DNA of 64,000 nucleotides. Source: Streptococcus parauberis NCFD 2020. Lineage in GTDB: Bacteria; Bacillota; Bacilli; Lactobacillales; Streptococcaceae. Position 1 is the first letter of the stretch; each line of letters starts with the position of its first letter. The position numbers were made by a program, and so were the translations under genes. Positions 1 to 8,244 of the stretch are shown in pieces. The stretch is from the NCBI RefSeq assembly GCF_000187935.1, contig NZ_AEUT02000001.1, positions 372,001-436,000 on the forward strand, written 5' to 3'. Under the pieces are notes generated by a model, which saw nothing but the letters and a program-made list of their open reading frames with translations, made no database searches and was not told the DNA's origin.

Positions 1-1
1 T

Positions 2-1315
2 GTTATCACAGATCCTAAAGGGTTACTAGTTCGTGAAACTGGTAAGATGCTTGAAGATAATGGCTATAAAATAAAAGTATTCGACCTGGTAAATCTTTCT
101 AATTCAAATCAATTTAATGTTTTTCATTATATGCACAGTGAATTGGATATTGATAGAGTTGCTGAAGCAATCATAGCTGGTACTAAGCGCTCAGATAATA
201 GTGGTGAGGATTTTTGGAATCAAGCAGAGATGCTACTAATGAGATCTTTAATTGGCTATCTTTATTTTGATGGGAAGGTACTTGGCAAATATGAACCAAA
301 TATAGCTCAAGTTGCTGATTTATTACGTAATATTAAGCGTGAAGATGAAGATACTCCTAGCCCTGTTGAAATCATGTTTTCTGAACTTGAAGAAGAACTT
401 GAAGGAAACTATGCTTGTAGACAATGGGAACTATTTAATTCAAATTTTGAAGATAAAACTATGACTTCTGTTTTATCCGTGGCTTCTTCACGCTTTGCAG
501 TATTTGATCATGATGCGGTTAGAAATTTAATTGCAAGAGACTCTATGGAAATGGAGAAGTGGCAAACAGAAAAAACTGCGGTATTTATTGCTATTCCTGA
601 AACAGATAAGTCATATAATTTTATTGCAACAACTATGTTTACTATGATGTTTCGACAATTACCTCAAACTGCTGATGAAATTATCCAAGGAAAGCATAAA
701 ACATGCGATCCTGGAAGTCTTCTTCATATCAGACTAATTCTTGATGAATTTGCTAACTTTGGACGTTTTCCAAACTTTACAGAAACACTCTCTTCAGTTA
801 GATCACGTGAAATTTCAATTGATATTATTATTCAAGCAATTAGTCAACTAAAAGCTCTCTATAAAGATGAATGGGAGACTATCTTTAATAACTGCGCAAC
901 ATTGTTGTATTTAGGTACTAATGATAAAGAAACCATGAGCTATTTCTCAATGAGGAGTGGTAAACAAACTATCAATATAAAAAATCATTCTCAAACGAGA
1001 GGAACACAGGGATCAAGTAGTCTATCTATACAGACAGCTCAACGTGACCTCTTAACACCTGATGAGATTGCACGTATCGGTGTAGACGAAGCATTGGTAT
1101 TTATTTCTAAGCAAAATGTCTTTAGTGATAAGAAAACTAATGTTCTTCAGCATCCACGTGCAAAAGAATTATCTAATAGCCCTGATGATGGGAAGTGGTA
1201 TCGATACATTAGGTCAATGTCAAATATGGATGATTGGGATGCTAATGTTAATCACGAAAGATTAATTCACACGACAGCATCAAAGGTAATAGAAACAAGT
1301 TTACCAGTTAAATAG
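2..1315 (+). CDS. VirD4/TraG-type conjugative coupling protein (5' partial)
   Basis: Type IV coupling proteins are membrane-anchored ATPases that hand the relaxase-DNA complex to the conjugation channel. The frame is open from the window's first bases and already encodes VITDPKGLL, the conserved strand after the nucleotide-binding site, so the N-terminal membrane helices and Walker A lie upstream. LILDEFANFGRFPNF (near 740-780) is the Walker B region, and SREISIDIIIQAISQLK is the conserved motif after it. The C-terminal tail from about 1000 is polar. An internal ATG at 47 is not the real start. It is followed by topoisomerase III, primase and relaxase genes in one direction, as in ICE transfer modules. 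Family is confident; the element family is not determined. Confidence 0.9.
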   Translation, partial: VITDPKGLLVRETGKMLEDNGYKIKVFDLVNLSNSNQFNVFHYMHSELDIDRVAEAIIAGTKRSDNSGEDFWNQAEMLLMRSLIGYLYFDGKVLGKYEPNIAQVADLLRNIKREDEDTPSPVEIMFSELEEELEGNYACRQWELFNSNFEDKTMTSVLSVASSRFAVFDHDAVRNLIARDSMEMEKWQTEKTAVFIAIPETDKSYNFIATTMFTMMFRQLPQTADEIIQGKHKTCDPGSLLHIRLILDEFANFGRFPNFTETLSSVRSREISIDIIIQAISQLKALYKDEWETIFNNCATLLYLGTNDKETMSYFSMRSGKQTINIKNHSQTRGTQGSSSLSIQTAQRDLLTPDEIARIGVDEALVFISKQNVFSDKKTNVLQHPRAKELSNSPDDGKWYRYIRSMSNMDDWDANVNHERLIHTTASKVIETSLPVK

Positions 1316-1350
1316 TCGGGAAGTAGGATAAATAAAAAATATAGAAAGAA

Positions 1351-1376
1351 AGAGTTAGAAGAACTAACTCTTTTTT
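1351..1376 (+). terminator. Rho-independent terminator after the coupling protein gene
   Basis: AGAGTTAG and CTAACTCT form an 8-bp stem around a 5-nt loop, followed directly by a T run. It sits 35 bp after the coupling protein stop and just before the next ribosome-binding site, so it may act as a partial terminator inside the transfer operon. Confidence 0.75.
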
Positions 1377-1389
1377 GTTAGGTGAAAAA

Positions 1390-1716
1390 ATGATAACAAC
1401 ACATGAAAAAATCGGAGTCGGTTATTTTGATACCGTCTTTGCCAATATTGAAATAGAAACAATGGCAGATGCTCTAAAAAACTTTGCATTAAATTATGAC
1501 CTTAATGAAGAAAGCTCACAAGGTGAAGTACTTAATCATTTCGTTTCAACACTTATAAAAACAATAGATTTACAAAATTTTAAATTAATTGCACCTCAAT
1601 TATTTACATATTCAAAAACATATCAAGAGACGGTTGAGGTTTATCCAATAAAGGAGTCGAAGGAAGAGCTTATTTATCTCCAAAAATATATTGATCAATT
1701 AATTTATGAAGACTAA
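1390..1716 (+). CDS. Small conserved protein of the transfer module, function unknown
   Basis: A 108-residue soluble acidic protein with no signal peptide, membrane segment or recognised motif. I place the start at the ATG at 1390 because AGGTG lies 5 bases upstream. The TTG at 1375 falls inside the T tract of the preceding terminator. The gene is co-oriented between the coupling protein and topoisomerase III genes, 45 bp upstream of the latter. Position suggests an accessory transfer function, but nothing in the sequence shows one. Confidence 0.6.
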   Translation: MITTHEKIGVGYFDTVFANIEIETMADALKNFALNYDLNEESSQGEVLNHFVSTLIKTIDLQNFKLIAPQLFTYSKTYQETVEVYPIKESKEELIYLQKYIDQLIYED

Positions 1717-1760
1717 GGAATAATTAATAAAAAAATAAAGATTAGAAAGGACGTGATAAC

Positions 1761-3488
1761 GTGAAATATTTAATACTTGCTGAAAAGCCTAATCAGGCTA
1801 AAAAATATGCTAATGCTCTTGGAAAAGCAAAGAATGAAAAAGGTGTATGGCGAGTTGAAACAGACTTAATAGATGGCCAAGTCTCTGTTGTGTCAGCTGT
1901 TGGTCATTTAGTTGAAATCAAAAATCCTTATCAAAACTATGAAAATTGGGATATAAAAAATTTACCTGCTTTTCCTGAGAAATTTGAATATGAAGTTAAA
2001 ACCGATAAGAAAAAACAATTTAGTCTAATCAAAAGTGAAGTTAAAAATGCTGATGCTATTATCATTGGAACGGATGCTGACCGAGAAGGGGAAGCTATTG
2101 CTTACCTTATTTTGAGACTTATCCCAAATGGACTTAAAAAAATAAAATATCGGTTATGGGTAAATTCTCTCACAGAATCAGGAATAGTGAAGGCCTTTAA
2201 ACAATTAAGGCCAGCTCAAGAAACTGCTCAATATGCTGAAGAGGCTGAAGCACGTGCAAAAGCTGATTGGTTGGTAGGTTTTAATTTAAGTCCATGGACT
2301 TCAATAAAATTAGGAGAGATGGGATTTATTGGTGAAAAAGATAAAAAAATGTCCGTTGGACGAGTACAAACACCGATTGTTTCCCTAATTGTTGAAAATG
2401 ATCTTTCTATTGAACAATTTGAATCGGAGCCTTATTGGAAAATTGAAATAGAAGACGAATCAGGAACAGTCTTCAAAAACAAAGCTAAATATACGACCAT
2501 AGAAGACGCTCAGAGCGTTTTAAAATCACTGGATGGGTATTCTGTTGTCAGAGCTGTACAAAGCGAAAATAAGGCTGTGGTAGCCCCAAATTTATATCAT
2601 TTAACAAGTCTTCAATCAGAAATGAGTGAAAAGTATCGTTTTGACTCTACTTATACTTTAGAGTTGACTCAATCTTTGTACCAAAAAGGAGTAACGTCTT
2701 ATCCTCGAACAGATCATAAGTTAATTACTCCTAATGAATTTGATTACCTTATCAAGCATTTAGAGGATTATAAAAGCTTGTTGAATATATCTGAAGAATT
2801 ACCTAACTTAACTCCACGTAAGAAGTTTGTCCAAGATAAACAAATGGAACACTATGCGATCATACCAACTGAAAACACAACTGAAGTTGCCAATTTAAAA
2901 GGGGATGAAAAAACTGTTTATTTTGAGATTCTAAAAAGGACAATTTTAATGTTTGCGTCTGATTATCGTTATCAAGCAACACAAGTAGTACTTGAAAATA
3001 ACGGTCAAGAATTTGTTGCAAAAGGGAATGTAATGACTAGTGAAGGGTGGACAAAACTTGCTGAAAAAGAAAATAAAGATGCAGTATTGCCCCCCTATCA
3101 GCAAGGTTCGCAAGTGACAACTCAAGCAAATCTTAAAGAAGATAAAACAAAACCACCAGCACGTTTGACAGAAAGTAGCTTATTGGATGACGTATTACCA
3201 AAGTATAATTTAGGAACTCCTGCAACAAGAGCTGGTATTATTAAAAATATTATTGATCGTGATTATATCACTCGGGATAAGAAAACAGGACAACTTTTTC
3301 CAACTAATCGTGGGAAAGTGTTGGTTTTATTCTTGGATAATCTTGAGGTCATGTACACAAACCCTGAAACAATTGGAAAGTGGGAAACGGCTCTCCAATT
3401 AGTCGGTCAAGGGAAACGGTCAAAGGTCTGGTTTATTGAGCAAACAAAAAAGGCAATCTCAGCACAATTAGAAAAAGAGGTGATGTAG
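1761..3488 (+). CDS. topB: DNA topoisomerase III (type IA), element-encoded
   Basis: Type IA topoisomerases pass single strands through a transient 5'-phosphotyrosine break and are common in Gram-positive conjugative elements. The 575-residue protein opens with the Toprim strand YLILAEKPNQAKKYANALG. It has the metal site GTDADREGEAI (D105, D107, E109), the SVGRVQTPIVSLIV region, and the active-site motif SYPRTDHKLI with catalytic Y314. It lacks the zinc-finger tail of chromosomal TopA, as TopB-like proteins do. The start is GTG at 1761 with GAAAGGA upstream. Its stop abuts the GTG start of the next gene, so the two are translationally coupled. Confidence 0.93.
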   Translation: MKYLILAEKPNQAKKYANALGKAKNEKGVWRVETDLIDGQVSVVSAVGHLVEIKNPYQNYENWDIKNLPAFPEKFEYEVKTDKKKQFSLIKSEVKNADAIIIGTDADREGEAIAYLILRLIPNGLKKIKYRLWVNSLTESGIVKAFKQLRPAQETAQYAEEAEARAKADWLVGFNLSPWTSIKLGEMGFIGEKDKKMSVGRVQTPIVSLIVENDLSIEQFESEPYWKIEIEDESGTVFKNKAKYTTIEDAQSVLKSLDGYSVVRAVQSENKAVVAPNLYHLTSLQSEMSEKYRFDSTYTLELTQSLYQKGVTSYPRTDHKLITPNEFDYLIKHLEDYKSLLNISEELPNLTPRKKFVQDKQMEHYAIIPTENTTEVANLKGDEKTVYFEILKRTILMFASDYRYQATQVVLENNGQEFVAKGNVMTSEGWTKLAEKENKDAVLPPYQQGSQVTTQANLKEDKTKPPARLTESSLLDDVLPKYNLGTPATRAGIIKNIIDRDYITRDKKTGQLFPTNRGKVLVLFLDNLEVMYTNPETIGKWETALQLVGQGKRSKVWFIEQTKKAISAQLEKEVM

Positions 3489-6400
3489 GTGGCTAAAATT
3501 GAAGATTTAAAACAGCTTTCTATTTTAGGTGTGGCAGATAGTTTAGGTATGGAATTAGAGAGAAAAGGTAGTCAGACCTTTTCCTGGAAGGAACATGATT
3601 CTTTTGTTATTAATACTTCGGGTAACTACTACAATTGGTTTTCTCGCTCAACTGGTGGGGATGTTCTTTCTATGGTACAAGTTGTCCGTAAAGAACAAAC
3701 AGGACAAGATTTAACCTTTAAAGAGGCAAAACATTTTTTAGAAGAAGGCAATTTTGATGCTGTAGATCTTGAAAAAGAAGCTGAAAGAGAGCCTTTTTCT
3801 TATTATCTTCAGCCTTATGAAACAGATTTTTATGAAGCTAGACAATACTTGAAAGAAGAGCGGAAACTCTCAGATAAAACTATCGACTACTTTATCGATA
3901 AAAGAGTTGTCACTCAAGCAAAAAAAAAGAGCGGTGACATATTTGAGCCAGTTATTGTTTTTAAGAGCCTAGACCCTCAAAATGACGTTGTAGGAGCTTC
4001 TCTTCAGGGGATAAGGAAAAATAATGACCTTTACACAAGGGGGCGCTTAAAACAAATAATGAGGGCATCAGATGGCATGACAGGGATGCACGTTGATATT
4101 GGTGAGCCTAAACGGTTAGTATTTGCTGAAGCACCTATTGATTTGATGAGCTATTATGAATTACATAAAGCTTCTCTTCAGGATGTGCGATTGGTTGCTA
4201 TGGATGGGCTAAAAGAGTCAACTGTCAGTCGACACGTTGGAGACCTTCTATTTGAAATGGGTGTTCTAAAGCAAAAAGTCGAGGCTAAAAATTACCCAAC
4301 ATTTTTAGCGCACACATCACAAGTAACTAATTTTTTAAGGGATGAAAAATATCATGACTTGATTACTTTAGCAGTAGATAATGACCAGGCAGGAAAAACT
4401 TTTGTTGATCGTTTAGAATCAAAAAAAATTAACCTAGTAGTGGACTTACCACCGCTTACTGAAGGTGCCGATAAGATAGATTGGAATGACTACTTAAAAA
4501 GGGAAAAAGAAAAAGCCCTTAACCGAAGTCAAGAGCTATCTAATAACATTGGGGGCGAACTATTCAATCGCAATTCCGGTTATTTAGAAGGCGAACCTTC
4601 AAGGACAGCACCACAGCCTGAAGAATTAATTCAAACTCAACCTGATTTTCCTGCCAATGTTCACTTGTATTTTAACATTGAACGGTCAATTAAGTCAAGT
4701 CATAGTCCTAGGATGAGACCTATTATCGATAGAGATGTTCGCTATTTAAATCGTTATGCTGAAGATATTCAAAACTCGGCAATGTGGTATAAGAATGAAA
4801 TTGCAAATAGCAAGGTAACCTATTTTTACCAGGATCAAGAAGATGTCAAAATGCTCCAGGTTAACTTTGAAAAACGCCATTGGATGCATCTTACAGGAAT
4901 GGCACCAGTTTATGCCGAGCATGTTATATCACTTTCAGAAACTTTTATTGATGATATTGCTTCAGGTAGAGGTACATATCCTAACTTAACCATTAGCAAT
5001 GGTTTCAAGGATAAAATCAAACTCTTACCTTTATTACCTGAAATATTTGAAACAGATTCATTTGTTTTTGATGATTTAACTTCAGTTGAAAAAATGGGGC
5101 GCTTAGATGTTCAAAAAGCAATACGATCAGATGATAAAGATATTATGCTAGCTTTTAGAACAGATGAGAAATCTTCTTTTCCCGCAACATTGTTAAAACC
5201 AAATACGACTTTAAATATTGAACTTGATTCACTCAATCAAGAGAAAGTGATTTTAGGTGTTTTTATTGAAAAAGATAATATTCTAAGAACATTGTCAGTA
5301 AATAATAATTTTGTTAAAGAGGATGAGAAACAGATGTTTGAAGCTGTGAAGCAATTGCAAAATAGAGAAAATGGAGTAAAGGAAATGTCTACAAGTTCTA
5401 GTGAAGTTGATTTAGATGAAAGAATACAAAAGTTTCAGTTACGTTATTCAAATAGTTATCCGAAAGAAATTGTTAACTCTTTTGTCAATTTTATGAAAGA
5501 AGGAGTTGAAGACGAAGATATATTTATCCTGCAACAAATTTTTGATAGCTATGATGAAAAGCCAACAGTCAATCAATTTGAAAAAAATATACCTGATTTA
5601 TTTGAAGAATTTAAAAAAATTGATTTGCTTTTTACAACCGTTACTCGTGCTGATATACCTGACAATGTTTATTCGTATCAGGCGATTTTAGAATTATTAT
5701 CTAGTTTAGAAAGTCATGCTGAAGAGGGTTATATTTGGACTGATGAGTCGTACTTTGAAAATCAGTTTCAAAATCCTGAGTTGCTATCAAAAATAACAAC
5801 TGATTATTTTGAATCAAGTAACATCGATGATTTATTACAAAATAAATCTGTTCACGTAACCATGGGGGATACAACATTTATGATTAATAGTGTCGATCCC
5901 AAGTACAACATTTACTCAATGGAAGAATTAGTAAAAACAATCTCTGAAGAATTAAATTCAAAATCACCTGACATAGTTTTACATAAACTAGAAGAACTTA
6001 ATCATGATTTTTTAGCTACTAAAGAAATTATCAATAGTAAACTTAGTGATCTTATTAAAGAACATGGAGAAATAAAAATGTCTAACAATGAAGAGTATAG
6101 TGAAGCAATAAATATTGCTGTAGCTCAAAGAGAAGAACAAGAACGTGACTCAGATGGAGACGGGATTCCTGATGAAGTAGAAAGAAATTTGGAAACCAAT
6201 CCATATAGTGCAGACAGTGATGGAGATGGAAAATCAGATCACGAAGAAGTAAGTTTTGGCTCCAATCCTTTACAAGCAGAGCAAAGTCAACCTGAATCTA
6301 AAATTCCTTCAGAGGTATCAAAAACAGTTTCTGAAATGATACAAGAGAAAGATAGTAAGGGTCTATCACAACTCTTAAAAGAAGGTGTCAAAGATTATTT

Positions 6401-7340
6401 CAAGTCAGATGTCTATAAAGAATATCTGACTGCTTTAAGTAAATTTCATCATTATTCCCCAAGAAATATCCAGCTGATATTAGCACAAAATCCAAATGCT
6501 TCATATGTTGCTTCATTTAAAAAATGGAAAGAAGATTTTGATAGAAGTGTAAATAAAGGCGAAAAATCAATGCGTATTTTTGCCCCAGTTACTGTTAAGC
6601 AAAAGGATCCTGAAACTGGGAAAGTTCTTCTTGATAAAGAAGGAAAAGAAAAGACAAAAACATTCTTCAAACTTGTTCCAGTTTTCGACGTCTCTCAAAC
6701 AGATGGCAAAGAATTAGCAAAACCTATTTATGATCTTGAAGGTACATATCAAGATTATGGTAACCTCTATAAATCTGCAAAAAAAGTTTCTGAAGCAAAT
6801 GGAATTGCGGTAGAATTTGCAGATGATCTAAATGGGGCACATGGTACTTATTCAAGACAAACAAATTCCATTTCAATTTTAAAAGGTATGTCAGAGCAAC
6901 AAACACTAAAAACACTTTTTCATGAAATGGCACATTCTGAATTACATACTTTAGATAAAATGATTGAACAACCATTGTCTAGAAGTACAAAAGAGTTGCA
7001 AGCTGAGTCAGTTGCATTTGTAGTTGCCAGTCATTATGGTATGGATACAAGCGAATACAGTTTTGGTTATCTTGCTACCTGGTCACAAGATAAAGAAGGT
7101 TTAACAGACTTAGAAGGACAAATAAAAATAGTCCAAAAAGAGACTGATAATCTAATTACAAAAATTGATAGTGTGCTTGAAAAATATCAAAGTAAAGAAA
7201 TAACAAAAGACGGTTTTCAAGAAAAATTAGCCCGTATAAAAAATAAGGAAACTAAAAAAGTTGTCAAAATTGAAGAGAAAGAGCAGGCGAGAGAAACATC
7301 AAAAAAAGAGAGCAAGAGCGACAACGAGATGAGCCTGTAA
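3489..7340 (+). CDS. Giant multidomain primase/ArdC-like protein of the conjugative element
   Basis: A 1283-residue protein starting at GTG 3489, directly after the topB stop. Visible modules in order: an N-terminal CHC2/DUF3991-like primase region (residues 1-100); a Toprim-like region (FAEAPIDLMSYYE near 208, LAVDNDQAG near 294); a segment near 390-640 with HWMHLTG at about 463, resembling PBECR4-type nuclease-like domains (less sure); two thrombospondin-3-like calcium loops DSDGDGIPDEVE and DSDGDGKSDHEE near 886-920; and an ArdC/DUF1738-like region (about 975-1060) with a zinc-peptidase motif HEMAH (H1145, E1146, H1149). Known relatives combine DNA priming with antirestriction after entry. 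The C-terminus seems shortened by one base missing from the A7 run at 7301-7307; the next frame would add residues up to 7402. Confidence 0.85.
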   Translation: MAKIEDLKQLSILGVADSLGMELERKGSQTFSWKEHDSFVINTSGNYYNWFSRSTGGDVLSMVQVVRKEQTGQDLTFKEAKHFLEEGNFDAVDLEKEAEREPFSYYLQPYETDFYEARQYLKEERKLSDKTIDYFIDKRVVTQAKKKSGDIFEPVIVFKSLDPQNDVVGASLQGIRKNNDLYTRGRLKQIMRASDGMTGMHVDIGEPKRLVFAEAPIDLMSYYELHKASLQDVRLVAMDGLKESTVSRHVGDLLFEMGVLKQKVEAKNYPTFLAHTSQVTNFLRDEKYHDLITLAVDNDQAGKTFVDRLESKKINLVVDLPPLTEGADKIDWNDYLKREKEKALNRSQELSNNIGGELFNRNSGYLEGEPSRTAPQPEELIQTQPDFPANVHLYFNIERSIKSSHSPRMRPIIDRDVRYLNRYAEDIQNSAMWYKNEIANSKVTYFYQDQEDVKMLQVNFEKRHWMHLTGMAPVYAEHVISLSETFIDDIASGRGTYPNLTISNGFKDKIKLLPLLPEIFETDSFVFDDLTSVEKMGRLDVQKAIRSDDKDIMLAFRTDEKSSFPATLLKPNTTLNIELDSLNQEKVILGVFIEKDNILRTLSVNNNFVKEDEKQMFEAVKQLQNRENGVKEMSTSSSEVDLDERIQKFQLRYSNSYPKEIVNSFVNFMKEGVEDEDIFILQQIFDSYDEKPTVNQFEKNIPDLFEEFKKIDLLFTTVTRADIPDNVYSYQAILELLSSLESHAEEGYIWTDESYFENQFQNPELLSKITTDYFESSNIDDLLQNKSVHVTMGDTTFMINSVDPKYNIYSMEELVKTISEELNSKSPDIVLHKLEELNHDFLATKEIINSKLSDLIKEHGEIKMSNNEEYSEAINIAVAQREEQERDSDGDGIPDEVERNLETNPYSADSDGDGKSDHEEVSFGSNPLQAEQSQPESKIPSEVSKTVSEMIQEKDSKGLSQLLKEGVKDYFKSDVYKEYLTALSKFHHYSPRNIQLILAQNPNASYVASFKKWKEDFDRSVNKGEKSMRIFAPVTVKQKDPETGKVLLDKEGKEKTKTFFKLVPVFDVSQTDGKELAKPIYDLEGTYQDYGNLYKSAKKVSEANGIAVEFADDLNGAHGTYSRQTNSISILKGMSEQQTLKTLFHEMAHSELHTLDKMIEQPLSRSTKELQAESVAFVVASHYGMDTSEYSFGYLATWSQDKEGLTDLEGQIKIVQKETDNLITKIDSVLEKYQSKEITKDGFQEKLARIKNKETKKVVKIEEKEQARETSKKESKSDNEMSL

Positions 7341-7404
7341 AGGATATTGTCGCTCAACTTTCGGCTGGTTTTATGAATAGAAGAAAACAGAAAGAGAACT
7401 AAAA

Positions 7405-7665
7405 ATGAATGAAACAATTGAAACAACATTACTATTAAATTTATTTCATTACGACAATGGAGGCTATAGCAGAAATGAAATATTTATAGATGCGAAGCGT
7501 AGAAAAGCTATCGCCATTCTTGATGAAGATGCTGAAGAATTGAAAGAAGTAGACAGGGAATTAGCAAAGGAATATGAAGAAACTATCTCTTACCTGGACT
7601 CTTTATCAGACGAAGATTATCGCTCCTTAAAAGAAGATATACTTCAACAGGTTAAAATAAATTAA
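7405..7665 (+). CDS. Small acidic protein, function unknown
   Basis: An 86-residue, highly acidic soluble protein, mostly helical by composition, with no recognised motif. Its ATG is 3 bp after the stop that the preceding gene would use in its longer frame, so the two were probably coupled in the ancestor. It is the last gene before the candidate transfer origin. Function cannot be read from the sequence. Confidence 0.6.
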   Translation: MNETIETTLLLNLFHYDNGGYSRNEIFIDAKRRKAIAILDEDAEELKEVDRELAKEYEETISYLDSLSDEDYRSLKEDILQQVKIN

Positions 7666-7688
7666 AGTCGAAAGGACTAAATAGGGGC

Positions 7689-7828
7689 TTGGGGATTTCC
7701 CCAAAACTTTCAAAGATTGGCCAACCCTAATATGCCTGACTTGTCAGAAATTAGGGTTTGGGAAATCTTTGAAAAACAGCGATTGGGTACCCAAGTGCTA
7801 TGCTTGCCAGTTTGAAAAGTCTAACTGG
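7689..7828 (+). other. Candidate origin of transfer (oriT): nested inverted repeats before mobC
   Basis: Non-coding region between 7666 and 7869 packed with dyads. TTGGGGA/TCCCCAA is at 7689-7704. A long imperfect inverted repeat with arms 7708-7731 and 7750-7774 encloses the perfect small dyad CTGAC/GTCAG (7736-7747). TTGGGTACCCAA is a perfect palindrome at 7783-7794, and CCAGTT/AACTGG lies at 7807-7828. Position immediately upstream of mobC and the relaxase is the usual place for oriT in MOBP elements. The nick site is not identifiable by eye. Confidence 0.6.
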
Positions 7829-7869
7829 GGTTACTTAATTTGTTATGAAAATTGAGAAAGGATATTAAT

Positions 7870-8241
7870 ATGATTGAAGAAAAACGATATCGTGAAATTC
7901 AAAAAAAAATAAGAGTAACTCCTGAAGAAAATGAATTAATAAAAAGAAGAATGGCTAATCATCACTTTAAAAATTTTAATACTTATGCTCGTTACATGTT
8001 ATTGACGGGAGAAATAGTGATGGTTGATTATTCTGAACTTATTAAACTTAGAACTGAAATAAATCGTATTGGTACTAACATTAATCAACTTGCAAAATTT
8101 GTTAACACAACTGAAGAATTTACTTTGGAAAATTATCAAATTTTACAAGATGCTCTAGTGTCTGTAAAACAATTAATGGATGATAACTTTGATAAAGAAA
8201 TAACTATTTTTGAAAAACAAAGTAGGGATAGAAGAGGTTGA
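7870..8241 (+). CDS. mobC: MobC-type relaxosome accessory protein
   Basis: A 123-residue protein with a basic N-terminal half (EKRYREIQKKIRVTPEE) and the MobC-family signature RIGTNINQLAKFVN near residues 76-89. MobC proteins bind near nic and help the relaxase melt oriT. I choose ATG 7870, 8 bases after GAAAGGA, over an upstream TTG. It lies directly downstream of the dyad cluster and 3 bp upstream of the relaxase start, the standard MobC-relaxase arrangement. Confidence 0.85.
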   Translation: MIEEKRYREIQKKIRVTPEENELIKRRMANHHFKNFNTYARYMLLTGEIVMVDYSELIKLRTEINRIGTNINQLAKFVNTTEEFTLENYQILQDALVSVKQLMDDNFDKEITIFEKQSRDRRG

Positions 8242-8244
8242 AAT

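Noticed and set aside
6147..6280. Calcium loops taken as evidence for a secreted protein
   Set aside because: The protein has no signal peptide and is clearly a DNA-transfer protein; the DxDxDG loops are kept as an oddity only.
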